DNA of 23,415 nt from an uncultured Acidobacteriota bacterium (GTDB lineage Bacteria > Acidobacteriota > Terriglobia > UBA7540). Every line of letters starts with the position of its first letter. Within the stretch, counting starts at the first letter, position 1. This document shows, piece after piece, positions 1 to 7,625 of the stretch. The position numbers and the translations under genes are program-made. The stretch covers positions 1-23,415 of the forward strand of contig CALCEB010000041.1 in NCBI GenBank assembly GCA_937900045.1, written 5' to 3'. Under the pieces are notes generated by a model, which worked only from the letters and a program-made list of their open reading frames with translations, did no database searches and was not told where the DNA came from.

Positions 1-467
1 GACAGGTTTAAGGGCAGTCCAACAATGCGCCGCGAAGTCTCGATGGTCCCAATGTAAGAAGTTTCACTCTGAATTAAAGGCGGCGCCGCCGTTACCTCCA
101 CGGTTTGTGCCACGGCTCCCACAGTCAGCACCAAATCCGCCCGCACGGTCTGATTCACGCCCAGGGTTACTCCAGCCTGAACCGTTTTCTGGAACCCAGG
201 CTTTTCGGCTGAAATAGAGTAGGATCCGATGTGCAGCAGGCTGGCGGCATAACTTCCCGTCGCGTCCGTTGTCAGTTGGGTGGATTCGTTGGTTAACTTG
301 TTCGTGATTGTAATGTGGGCTCCGGGCACCACTGCACCGCTCGAATCGCGGACTGTCCCCACAATGCTCCCTAGGTCCACTTGGCACCAACCATAACCCA
401 GGACCGTGAAAATCCCGAAAGCCAGGAGACCTAAAACTTTAAAGGACCCAATGCTGTTCCTTCCCAT
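1..467 (-). CDS. Oar-like TonB-dependent receptor, N-terminal part (runs off left edge)
   Basis: Only the first 155 codons are in the window. The reading frame starts at the ATG at 467, with a strong AGGAGG ribosome site at 473-478. It opens with a hydrophobic signal peptide (about residues 8-28), followed by a carboxypeptidase-regulatory-like beta-sandwich: a GSIVGTVRDSSGAVVPGA motif near residue 33, then ITNKLTNESTQLTTDATGSY. After it comes the start of the link to the plug domain (VEVTAAPPLIQSET). This layout is typical of the roughly 1000-residue Oar/TonB-dependent outer-membrane receptors greatly expanded in Acidobacteriota, which import oligosaccharides or other large ligands. The glycosidase gene upstream on the same strand suggests a glycan-related substrate (inference). 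The plug and barrel lie outside the window. Confidence 0.85.
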   Translation of the reverse strand, partial: MGRNSIGSFKVLGLLAFGIFTVLGYGWCQVDLGSIVGTVRDSSGAVVPGAHITITNKLTNESTQLTTDATGSYAASLLHIGSYSISAEKPGFQKTVQAGVTLGVNQTVRADLVLTVGAVAQTVEVTAAPPLIQSETSYIGTIETSRRIVGLPLNL

Positions 468-480
468 AGAAACCTCCTGA

Positions 481-836
481 TATCGATAAACCTGGAGGAA
501 ATAGTCAGCCCTGTGTGTCTCGTCGTCACCTGTTGTAAAACCTGTAGCGAACCGCTGGAATTATTGACTGTTCAACCGAATGGTTCACATGGCTTTTAAG
601 GACATCTGCAACATGCATTGGCACAAAAAATTAACTAGAAGTTTACTATGTAAAGCAAAAAGCAAATAAATGTCAAGTAGTTTTTATCATTTTAGGAATT
701 TACTTTCTAAAATTTCCTGATTCGTATCCATGAATCGCCAAATTATTACCGTTCTGGTTAGAATAAGGCGAACTGCTACTTCTTCAGTGGCTTTCCCCCC
801 CCCATCTTCTTCTCTCCTTTGGTCGTAGCGAGAGTT
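481..836. other. Intergenic stretch between hexosaminidase and receptor genes
   Basis: This 356-bp AT-rich stretch holds no credible gene. It separates the hexosaminidase stop from the receptor start. It contains a candidate leftward promoter (647-676) and an imperfect inverted repeat, AGGAATTTA at 694-702 against TAAAATTTCCT at 708-718. The repeat lies just upstream of that promoter's -35 box, where an operator or activator site could sit. A run of nine C residues near 796-804 follows the hexosaminidase stop. No clear intrinsic terminator was seen. Confidence 0.6.
647..676 (-). promoter_or_regulatory. Candidate sigma-70 promoter for the TonB-dependent receptor
   Basis: On the minus strand a perfect TTGACA (671-676) is followed after 18 bp by TACATA (647-652), in the only strongly AT-rich part of the gap. 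It would give a leader of about 170 nt before the start at 467. The -10 match is weak, so the call rests mainly on the -35 box and its location. Confidence 0.4.
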
Positions 837-2909
837 TCATTGTTCTCCGGTGAGTGATTGAAGCTCTGGCAAGGAGTCTCCAACGTGAAAACGATTTGCA
901 AAGACCTTCAGCTTTGTCTGCAAGGCGCGCCAATATTCATACTCGGCGTCCCAGCGTCCCAAGGCCGAACTCATGCGGTAGCGGTAATACTCAGCAAGCC
1001 ATTCCTGCCTGTAAAGGGGTTTGAGGGTGGTGATGGTGTCCATCAAATCGGGCAGACGCCCATGCGTTTGGGAAGCTACCGTCGCTATAAAGTTATTATC
1101 AAACTCAATCGGCGATGGCCTTTTGCTGAGTGCTTTCCAGGCTTCAGCAATCTCCAGTGCGTAAAGATATCGCATCCCAGCATAATCCAACAGTCTTGAG
1201 CCGAAGGCTAAGCTATTTAGTATCAATGGATTATCGCCAGCAGCTAGTGCGCGGTCTAGATGCTCTTCAGCATCCTCCGACAGCAAACGCGCCTCGTGCA
1301 AATCCTCTCGGTGCTGGCGGCAAACCTTCAAAACCCGAGGTGAAAATGGATTGTCCCACAACTGCACCATGGTAGATTGGCCTAGCGCCTGCTGCAACTC
1401 GACTTCGGCTTGGGCAAGGCTCCTGAGAGCGGCTGCCACATCTGCCTGATCCTTATAAGTCAAGGTGGCATAATCCGTTAGGAATCTCTCGCGGTTCATA
1501 GGGGCAGTTTGCCAAGCGGCTGCGGCTCCATAAGCCAGACCCGGCCAGGACATCCGCATTAGCATTTGGGAATCGTCCGTCCAAAGGGTATTGATCATCC
1601 CCATAGCGCCCGACTTGCGGCCCGCTGCAAGAAAGGTGTCAATATTCTCAAAGGTCAATTGAAGATCGGGGGAAATCTCGTTCCAGCTATGCACCGCGGG
1701 CGCAATCATGTGTGGTATATGCTGTCTTATCAACGGCCCTAGCCAATGTTCATAGGTTGGGTCGGGATAAGGCTCATAGTACCAGGCTACGGCGATGAGG
1801 CCGGGAGGGAGCTTGGAAATGATTCCGGGGTATTTGACCATAATGTCTTCCCAAGCCATAACCTGTTTTCCGTGACTCTCAAAGAGACGCGCCACATTCC
1901 CTAACTGCGTGACGAAGAGGCTGACCGGGCTGGTCCCTGTCTGCTGCTGAGCTGCTTTCTGGATCTGCCAGGTTTCGTCAAACCCGATGTGGACAAAAGG
2001 ACTGGGAAAGAGCGCCGAAAATTGGTTGGTCCAGTCGGTGAGGAGCTTCATCACCTTAGGATTGCGGGGATTAAATTCGCCGCCATGCGGGAAGTCCGCG
2101 AGTCCCGAATACTTCTCAATGCGAAAAAGGTCATGCAGGTGCCCGTAAAGCTCCAAAGCGGGAATGACGTCGATGTGACGCTTGCGGGCGTAGGCAACAA
2201 TGGAACGAATATCGCTCTGAGAATAGCACGCCCCTGGATTGAGCAGAGGATAGCCCTTCAATTCAATGTTGGCCTCATTATAGAAATAGTATTGATTGAC
2301 CTTCCATCCCGCCAGGAAAGCAATTTGCCGCTTGATCTCTTGAACCGTCGGCAAGGGTCCCTCGCTCATGTCGACCAGAACACCCCGGTACGCCAGGGCA
2401 GGCCAATCGTGAATCTCCACGGCGGGCAGAGTGGCACGCTCTGGATCGCCTTCGCCTAATTGGCAGAGGGTCTCAGAGCCGTAAAAGAGGCCCGCAGAAG
2501 AACGGGCTTGCACTTTCCCGCCTCCGGGCGCCACCTGGATCGAATACTCCTCCCGCGATTGCGGCCCAGGTGATTCGCCAGGCCGGGGTAATGCATCAAC
2601 CGCCCCTGTGCGCTGAAGCCGCAAAACCGGCCCATGAGCAGCATCTTGGATCACGGGGATTCTGGTCGCCGCTCCAGCCGAAAGGCATGCGGCCAAATGG
2701 TTCGCAGCATACCAGTCCTCGGCACTTGCACCGTTGGGTAAGCTAATTGATAGGCCAGCAAGCGGCAGTCTTCCCGCCCCATATTGGACTTGCTGCGGCC
2801 TGGGCAGCAAGGGAGTGCTTCCCGCGATGCTCCCCGGGACCAAACTCAGAATGCCAAGCAGGCTCAATCCAATTCCTTTGGCTATCACGCTTCCTTCACC
2901 CTTCGGCAT
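837..2909 (-). CDS. Secreted GH20-type beta-N-acetylhexosaminidase
   Basis: This 690-residue protein is predicted to remove terminal N-acetylhexosamine residues from glycans or glycoproteins outside the cytoplasm. A hydrophobic signal peptide lies near residues 10-30. Residues about 35-165 look like the GH20 zincin-like accessory domain (LPRPQQVQYGAGRLPL, then EEYSIQV and SAGLFYGSETL). The TIM barrel follows, from YRGVLVDMSEG through VIPALELYGHLHDLFR. The motif HIGFDETW carries the adjacent Asp311-Glu312 expected to polarise the substrate acetamido group and act as general acid; it is a variant of the usual HIGGDE. A long alpha-helical C-terminal region follows. The ATG at 2909 was chosen because it gives a complete signal peptide. 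The gene is divergent from a ROK regulator, the usual partner of amino-sugar catabolism. Confidence 0.85.
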   Translation of the reverse strand: MPKGEGSVIAKGIGLSLLGILSLVPGSIAGSTPLLPRPQQVQYGAGRLPLAGLSISLPNGASAEDWYAANHLAACLSAGAATRIPVIQDAAHGPVLRLQRTGAVDALPRPGESPGPQSREEYSIQVAPGGGKVQARSSAGLFYGSETLCQLGEGDPERATLPAVEIHDWPALAYRGVLVDMSEGPLPTVQEIKRQIAFLAGWKVNQYYFYNEANIELKGYPLLNPGACYSQSDIRSIVAYARKRHIDVIPALELYGHLHDLFRIEKYSGLADFPHGGEFNPRNPKVMKLLTDWTNQFSALFPSPFVHIGFDETWQIQKAAQQQTGTSPVSLFVTQLGNVARLFESHGKQVMAWEDIMVKYPGIISKLPPGLIAVAWYYEPYPDPTYEHWLGPLIRQHIPHMIAPAVHSWNEISPDLQLTFENIDTFLAAGRKSGAMGMINTLWTDDSQMLMRMSWPGLAYGAAAAWQTAPMNRERFLTDYATLTYKDQADVAAALRSLAQAEVELQQALGQSTMVQLWDNPFSPRVLKVCRQHREDLHEARLLSEDAEEHLDRALAAGDNPLILNSLAFGSRLLDYAGMRYLYALEIAEAWKALSKRPSPIEFDNNFIATVASQTHGRLPDLMDTITTLKPLYRQEWLAEYYRYRMSSALGRWDAEYEYWRALQTKLKVFANRFHVGDSLPELQSLTGEQ

Positions 2910-2953
2910 TACCCGTCTTCCTGGCAGGCTGATCTTTCAGTGGGGACCGGCAC

Positions 2954-2983
2954 AGGATAGAAGAGGCGCTGGCGTTGAGTCAA
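2954..2983 (-). promoter_or_regulatory. Candidate promoter of the hexosaminidase gene
   Basis: On the minus strand TTGACT (2978-2983) is followed after 18 bp by TATCCT (2954-2959). It would give a short leader of roughly 40 nt before the start at 2909. The -35 box matches at 5 of 6 positions and the -10 at 4 of 6, so this is plausible rather than certain. Confidence 0.35.
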
Positions 2984-3045
2984 GATTTAAGTACATATTT
3001 GTTCTTTTATAGCGCCATCCAAGGCTTGACGAAACCGACTTATGA

Positions 3046-3104
3046 ACAAAATGAAATTCACTGCCTTGACAGTTTTCTCCTACTCCCATAACATATCATT
3101 TTGT
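3046..3104. promoter_or_regulatory. Inverted repeat flanking the ROK promoter, possible operator pair
   Basis: ACAAAATGA at 3046-3054 and its exact reverse complement TCATTTTGT at 3096-3104 enclose the -35 and -10 boxes. The arm centres are 50 bp apart, close to five helical turns. ROK repressors commonly bind paired AT-rich sites in their own control regions. Autoregulation is therefore a reasonable inference, but no binding motif for this protein is known. Confidence 0.35.
3066..3094 (+). promoter_or_regulatory. Sigma-70 promoter for the ROK-aminotransferase operon
   Basis: A consensus TTGACA (3066-3071) is separated by exactly 17 bp from TAACAT (3089-3094). Transcription would start near 3101, leaving a leader of about 280 nt before the ROK start. 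This is the best promoter match in the window. Confidence 0.6.
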
Positions 3105-3382
3105 GACCTGATTCCCAGGTCATTGGCACAAAGAGGTCCAAACGACTTCAGGATTAAGTACTTCCAAGGGAACTTTTATTAGAGCGCATGACGTTTATAA
3201 AGGCTTTGGGGGGCCTTGGGACCGGCTGCCAACCAACCTTCACGATGAGATCGGGTGCGGAACGACCTCCACTCATTGATGCCGCTAAAGTGCAGAGTTG
3301 AGAAGTGTATCAGGAGCGAGTTTTGCCAAATTTGCATTTTCATTTGCCCATAGCGCCTGAATCATGATGAACTGCCTCCTAC

Positions 3383-4669
3383 ATGCGACAAATTAAGAGA
3401 AAGAGCCATCGGGACAAAAAGATTATTGAAGCCGTGGTAAGGCGATTCGGACCTCTTTCCAGGGTCAATATTCATGAGGTGACTGGCCTCCGGCGGAGCA
3501 CTATTTCCTCCTTAGTCCGTGGGTTGCTCGAGGATCGGAAGCTGCTCGAGACCGGCTTGTCAAACAATCCAATGGGCAGAAAACAGGTTCTGCTCAGCCT
3601 GAACCCAGACTACGGGTTTGTTGTAGCTTTGGAATTTGACGACCAAGCGGTGGTGGCGGCTATCCTGGATCTTTCACCCCGGGTCAGGCATCTAGCGCAA
3701 GAATCAGTTGACCTGGAACATGGCGTTGATGGGCTTGTCAAGCAGCTCCAGGGATGTGCACGGCGGGCAATCCAGGAAGCGGGGTTGGCAGGGCGGTCGC
3801 CGCTTGGGATTGGAATTGCAGACCCTGGCCTTGTCGACAGCAGGCAGGGCACCACTTTAACCTGCTCGACAATCAGTTTCTGGAAGCAGGTTCCGCTGGG
3901 CCGGCTTTTTGAGCAGGAGTTTCAAGTGCCTGTGATTGTCGAAAGCAAAACGCGGGCCAAGGCCATTGCAGAACGGATTCTGGGGGCCGGTGGGGCGGCA
4001 AACGACATGATCTACGTCGATTATGGAACCGGCATTGGTGCTGGCATCATTGTTGACGGAAAAGTGCTTTACGGGCGTGACTGTGGAGTGGGCGAGTTCG
4101 GCCATACCCACAACACCGATGGAAAATCGGCGTGCAAGTGCGGGAGCATTGGCTGCTTAGAGGCGCTTGCCGGCTGCGCAGCCATCGAAAGCAAGATCCA
4201 TGTGGCATTGGCTGAAGGGGCCGAGTCTGAAGCCGCGGACCTGGCCCGCACTGATGGCTCGACCATCACAGCCTGGCATGTGCTTCAGGCGGCTCATCGG
4301 GGCGACAAAATCTCCGTCAATATTGTCGCCGAGGTCAGCAGATACCTTGGGCTTGGCATTTCCAACCTCGTCAATCTGTTCAACCCCTCGGTCGTGGTTC
4401 TCGACCACCGCTTGGAAGTAGCGGGAGATGGGCTTCTCAGCCAAATATGGCAAATTATTAGGAGGCAGGCTTTGAGGTGCTCCGTGGACCATCTTATGTT
4501 CCGTTATGGGACTTTGGGAAATGAGGCAGGAGTCCTTGGGACGGCTTTGGTGGTGCTCGACAAGTACTTTGAAATCCCCACCATGACTCCCGCGAGGTTC
4601 AAGGCCCGGCCCATGCCGTCAGCCGGTTCAAACCCGCCTCAAGTTCCCGCTTTACAAGGTCAGGGATGA
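3383..4669 (+). CDS. ROK-family transcriptional regulator (NagC/XylR type)
   Basis: This 428-residue protein has an N-terminal winged helix-turn-helix (about residues 10-65; LSRVNIHEVTGLRRSTISSL) and a C-terminal ROK sugar-kinase-like domain. The domain carries IYVDYGTGIGAGIIVDGKVL, then the zinc site GEFGH (His241) with CKCGSIGC (Cys251, Cys253, Cys258). This is the NagC/Mlc/XylR architecture: a DNA-binding repressor released by a sugar or sugar phosphate. Position opposite a GH20 hexosaminidase suggests an amino-sugar effector (inference). The ATG at 3383 has no clear Shine-Dalgarno sequence. Its stop overlaps the next start as ATGA, so the aminotransferase is probably translationally coupled. 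The last 35 or so residues are proline-rich and low in similarity to the family. Confidence 0.88.
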   Translation: MRQIKRKSHRDKKIIEAVVRRFGPLSRVNIHEVTGLRRSTISSLVRGLLEDRKLLETGLSNNPMGRKQVLLSLNPDYGFVVALEFDDQAVVAAILDLSPRVRHLAQESVDLEHGVDGLVKQLQGCARRAIQEAGLAGRSPLGIGIADPGLVDSRQGTTLTCSTISFWKQVPLGRLFEQEFQVPVIVESKTRAKAIAERILGAGGAANDMIYVDYGTGIGAGIIVDGKVLYGRDCGVGEFGHTHNTDGKSACKCGSIGCLEALAGCAAIESKIHVALAEGAESEAADLARTDGSTITAWHVLQAAHRGDKISVNIVAEVSRYLGLGISNLVNLFNPSVVVLDHRLEVAGDGLLSQIWQIIRRQALRCSVDHLMFRYGTLGNEAGVLGTALVVLDKYFEIPTMTPARFKARPMPSAGSNPPQVPALQGQG

Positions 4670-5979
4670 GCCGGTTGGCGTTATTGGGGGGTAAGCCCAT
4701 CCGCCGGAGCCCGTTTCCATCCTGGCCGGTATTTGACCAGGCAGAGGAAAGCGCCCTTCTTGACGTTTTAAGAAGCGGCAAGTGGTGGCGCTACGCCTGG
4801 AGTGAACCCGGAGAACCCGACCCCGGTGAAGGCGTTCAATCCGGCTCCAAGGTAGCAGCATTCCAAGAAAGCTTTGCGCAATTCCAAGGCGCAAAGTACG
4901 GTGTGGCTTCTGCTACGGGGACTGGCGCACTTGAGGTAGCGCTTGCAGCTCTTGGCATCGGCCCCGGGGATGAGGTGCTTGTACCCGCCTACACGTTTGT
5001 GGCGACGGCCAGTGCCGTGCTGATGATGAATGCTACCCCCGTTTTCATCGATATCGACTCTGAAACTCTTAACCTCGATCCCAAGCGTCTGGAGGAAGCA
5101 GTGGGGCCACGCACCCGAGCTGTCATTCTGGTCCATTTTGCAGGACTGGCCGCGGATATGGGCGCCATCATTGAGATTGCACGCCGCCGGAGGCTAGCTG
5201 TGGTTGAAGACGCAGCCCACGGTCACGGTGGCTCCTGGAACGGTCGGGGACTCGGCAGCATCGGTGATCTGGGAGCCTTTAGCTTTCAGGCATCCAAGAA
5301 TATGACCGCTGGCGAAGGCGGCTTGATCACCACCAATGACCGCGAATTGGCAGCGCTCTGTGAGTCCTATATCTCTGCAGGGCGGGAGCCGCGTAGGCCC
5401 TGGTACGAACATCACCGCTTGGGTTGGAATTACCGCATGACAGAGTTTCAAGGAGCGATTCTTCTCCAGCAGATGCGCCGGCTCGATGCGCAGAACGTAC
5501 GGCGGAACCAAAGCGCAGCCTATTTAAATGAGCACCTTTCAAGAATCCCTGGGATTTCCATCTTGAGAACCCCATCCTATGTCACCAGGCATGCTCACCA
5601 TCTATACGCCTTTCGATTCTGCGGCAATGAATTTGCCATCTCACGAGATGACTTCTTGAACGCGCTCAGCGCTGAGGGCATTCCTTGCACGGGAGGCTAT
5701 GCCCATCCTCTTTATCAGAATCCAATGTTTCTTCCCCGGAATTTCATTCCGCCGTTTTGCCCCAAAGGATGTGACCACGGCCGGGAGGTCGTTGACTTTG
5801 CAAGTTACAGTTCCAAGTGCCCTAACGCGGAGCTTGCGTGCCATGAGGTCGTTTGGTTGGAACAGCGTTTGTTGCTTTCCGCTGAGCAGGATCTGGGGGA
5901 CATTGTACATGCAATTGAAAAAGTCCATGAATGCCGTGCGGAGATCATGCACTGGAACGAACAGACCGGCGGGCCTTGA
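4666..5979 (+). CDS. DegT/DnrJ/EryC1/StrS-family PLP-dependent aminotransferase
   Basis: This 437-residue fold-type I aminotransferase belongs to the family that aminates keto sugars or keto-inositols using glutamate or glutamine. Family landmarks are the opening LALLGGKPIRRSPFPSWP, the cofactor-pocket GTGALEVALAALGIGPGDEV with VPAYTFVATASAVLM, VVEDAAHGHGG, and the Schiff-base lysine Lys211 in FSFQASKNMTAGEGG. The conserved GWNYRMTEFQGAIL follows. The start is fixed by its ATGA overlap with the ROK gene. Comparable pairs beside glycoside hydrolases and TonB receptors are common in Acidobacteriota, where this group is often of unknown substrate. Its stop lies only about 19 bp from the IS630 insertion. 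The C-terminus looks complete, but the original downstream context is lost. Confidence 0.88.
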   Translation: MSRLALLGGKPIRRSPFPSWPVFDQAEESALLDVLRSGKWWRYAWSEPGEPDPGEGVQSGSKVAAFQESFAQFQGAKYGVASATGTGALEVALAALGIGPGDEVLVPAYTFVATASAVLMMNATPVFIDIDSETLNLDPKRLEEAVGPRTRAVILVHFAGLAADMGAIIEIARRRRLAVVEDAAHGHGGSWNGRGLGSIGDLGAFSFQASKNMTAGEGGLITTNDRELAALCESYISAGREPRRPWYEHHRLGWNYRMTEFQGAILLQQMRRLDAQNVRRNQSAAYLNEHLSRIPGISILRTPSYVTRHAHHLYAFRFCGNEFAISRDDFLNALSAEGIPCTGGYAHPLYQNPMFLPRNFIPPFCPKGCDHGREVVDFASYSSKCPNAELACHEVVWLEQRLLLSAEQDLGDIVHAIEKVHECRAEIMHWNEQTGGP

Positions 5980-5998
5980 TCCAAGCGGAGGGAGACTA

Positions 5999-6025
5999 TA
6001 CATCCGCGCATAATTAAGGGGACAT
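5999..6025 (+). repeat. Left terminal inverted repeat of the IS630-type element
   Basis: It begins TACATCCGCGCATAATTAA and ends GGGGACAT. It differs from the right end at positions 3 and 20, and from the right end of the nested element at positions 6 and 20. Confidence 0.85.
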
Positions 6026-6270
6026 GAGGTGCTTCCATATGGCATACTTCTCGCAGGAGGAGTGGCCATGCTTGCCCGCCTGCTGCGGTTGCATCCCCAG
6101 ACCTATCACCGGTTGATCCGATGGAGCCGAGAGGCGGAGCGCGAGGGCGTCTACCGCGTGGCGAAACGCCTGCAGGCCGTCGTCCTGAATTCCGAAGGCC
6201 GAACCAGCGGCGATCTGGCAAGGATTCTCAAGGCGCCGCGCTCCAAGGTGTCGGAGTGGCTGGCGCGCTA

Positions 6271-6440
6271 TACAGAAGTGCAGAACTCAAGGGACATGTG
6301 CTCCAGCAACGATGAAAGGACCTCCTCGCTGGGCATGCGTGTGAATACCCCATGTTTATTGGACCATACGCCAATACGTAGCAGGGCCTGACGTATAGTC
6401 GGAGAAGTGAAGTATGTCCCTTTAATTATGCGCGTATGTA
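6271..6440. mobile_element. 170-bp MITE-like element nested in the IS630 transposase
   Basis: The element begins TACAGAAGTGCAG and ends CGCGTATGTA, flanked by TA at 6269-6270 and 6441-6442. Its right 27 bp match the host IS left end at 25 of 27 positions. Its own two ends match each other at 21 of 27. It has no coding capacity. Excising it with one TA restores a continuous transposase frame (LARY-QAHGVEG), which fixes both boundaries. It was probably mobilised by a transposase of the same IS630 group. Confidence 0.85.
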
Positions 6441-6760
6441 TATCAGGCCCACGGCGTTGAGGGCCTGCTGGAAGGTTACCGGTCGGGACGGCCGCGGCGG
6501 CTGACCGAAGCGCAGCACCGCCGGGTCGGCGACATCCTCGACAGCGGCCCGGTGGCTTATGGGCTGGATAGTGGCGTCTGGACCTCTTCGATGATCGCCT
6601 GGGTCATCGAAGAGGAGTTCGGTGTCGTCTATCATCCCGGCCACGTGCGCAAGTTGCTTCATGAGCTGGGTTTCTCCGTGCAGCGGCCCCGCCGGGTGCT
6701 GGCCCGTGCCGACCCCCGCGAGCAGGACCGCTGGCGCCGTTACACTTATCCCAACCTTAA

Positions 6761-6767
6761 AAAAAAG
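6761..6767 (+). promoter_or_regulatory. A AAA AAG slippery heptamer, candidate programmed -1 frameshift
   Basis: In the incoming frame the codons are CTT AAA AAA AAG, giving A AAA AAG in the exact X XXY YYZ register. The zero frame stops 24 nt later at 6789-6791. The -1 frame opens directly into AQSQNRALIFTDEASF, which carries the first catalytic Asp. Programmed frameshifting is known in several IS families. An indel in the eight-A run would look the same. Confidence 0.5.
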
Positions 6768-7302
6768 CCCAAAGCCAGAACCGGGCGCTAATCTTCACTG
6801 ATGAGGCCAGTTTCCGTCAGGACTCGACGCTGCATGCCACCTGGAGCCGCAGGGGCCATCCGCCCGAGGTCCCCGTCACCGGAGAACGTAAGAGCGTGAA
6901 GATCCTGGGCGCGATCGAACCTTGGCTGACCCGCTTCCATTACCAACAGGATACCGTCTTCAATGCTTCCACCTACCTGGCCTTCCTTGATCGGCTGGCC
7001 CCCCATTACCGCCGCCGCGGAGCGATTCTCATTCAGGACAATGCCTCGTATCACAAGGACGCCGAGGTCTGGAGCTGGTTCAAGTCCAACCGGCACTGGC
7101 TGGAAGTACACCAACTGCCGCCCTACTCACCCGAGCTCAATCCCGCCGAGCGGCGGTGGCAATATACACGCAAAAACGGAACCCATGACCGTTATTTCGC
7201 CAGCCCATCCGACTTGGTCGCCACGCTGACCCGCGTCTTTGGAGATAGGCAATCCTATCCCGAACTGATTCGGCCCCGTCTGCTGCCTTTTTGCTAGTCA
7301 TA

Positions 7303-7329
7303 ATGTCCCATTAATTATGCGCGGATATA
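7303..7329 (-). repeat. Right terminal inverted repeat of the IS630-type element
   Basis: Read on the minus strand it begins TATATCCGCGCATAATTAA and ends TGGGACAT. It is followed on the plus strand by the TA duplication at 7330-7331. Confidence 0.85.
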
Positions 7330-7331
7330 TA

Positions 7332-7625
7332 GACGGACGTTGCTGCTCTTTTTCGAGCTTCCTGATCTCTTCCATGATGAGCTTGAACAGCTTGATAGGC
7401 GATTTGGTAATCAGGGAATACACTCGTTTCCTGGTTGGACGAGTCCCCGTCTTAAGAAGCTTCAGCGCGGCCTGGCGAGCTTCTTGACGCAACATCTGGT
7501 GCCTCTGTTCGGTCTCTTGCCTTTGGTGCTGCGTTGAGCGCGCACCCAATTGGCGCCAGACGTCCGGAAATAATAACGCTAGATAACCGGGCGATAATCC
7601 GACGCGCTGCGCGACAGTTCTTCTC
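7332..7625 (-). pseudogene. TniQ/TnsD-like C-terminal fragment
   Basis: About 97 codons remain, without a start. The translation VAQRVGLSPGYLALLFPDVW, then EQRHQMLRQEARQAALKLLK and RPTRKRVYSLI, resembles the tandem helix-turn-helix C-terminal part of TniQ/TnsD-type target-selection proteins. There a pattern like 'VA.RLGYS..YL...FP.LC' is followed by a helix and 'YPS.RRV..L'. These proteins guide Tn7-like transposons to their targets. The upstream part is replaced by an integrase fragment in another frame. The downstream part is cut by the IS630-type insertion, whose end supplies the last codons before a stop at 7298. The family assignment is from memory of the pattern and is moderate. Confidence 0.5.

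Larger units (their letters stand above)
2910..3382. other. Divergent regulatory region between hexosaminidase and ROK genes
   Basis: This 473-bp gap holds no gene. It contains divergent promoter candidates for the leftward hexosaminidase (2954-2983) and the rightward ROK gene (3066-3094), the latter enclosed by a perfect 9-bp inverted repeat. From about 3105 to 3382 nothing beyond a long plus-strand leader could be identified. Confidence 0.6.
6068..7297 (+). pseudogene. IS630-family transposase, disrupted by a nested insertion
   Basis: The frame starts at the ATG at 6068, with GGAGGAG at 6057-6063. Residues to position 6268 give the N-terminal helix-turn-helix (VLNSEGRTSGDLARILKAPR, SKVSEWLARY). 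The protein resumes at 6443 as QAHGVEGLLEGYRSGRPRRL, so the 6271-6440 insertion splits one codon. A second frame change at 6761-6767 joins YPNLKKK to the catalytic half. The DDE residues are present: LIFTDEASF, ILIQDNASYH and LPPYSPELNPAERRW. Repaired in this way it would be about 345 residues, normal for the family. The 172-bp insertion (element plus TA) changes frame, so this copy should be inactive. The A8 site may be a programmed -1 frameshift rather than damage. Confidence 0.85.
5999..7329 (+). mobile_element. IS630/Tc1-mariner-type insertion sequence, interrupted by a nested element
   Basis: The 1331-bp element has 27-bp terminal inverted repeats (5999-6025 and 7303-7329) matching at 25 of 27 positions, with core CGCGCATAATTAA. 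It is flanked by TA duplications at 5997-5998 and 7330-7331, as expected for IS630/Tc1-mariner transposition. It encodes a DDE transposase. Removing the 170-bp nested element and its extra TA leaves 1159 bp, a normal IS630 length. It landed just after the aminotransferase and inside a TniQ/TnsD-like remnant that survives on its right side. Confidence 0.85.

Noticed and set aside
64..390. A 108-codon minus-strand frame at the left edge
   Set aside because: It is a shifted frame inside the TonB-dependent receptor, whose true frame has a signal peptide, a strong ribosome site and a recognisable domain.
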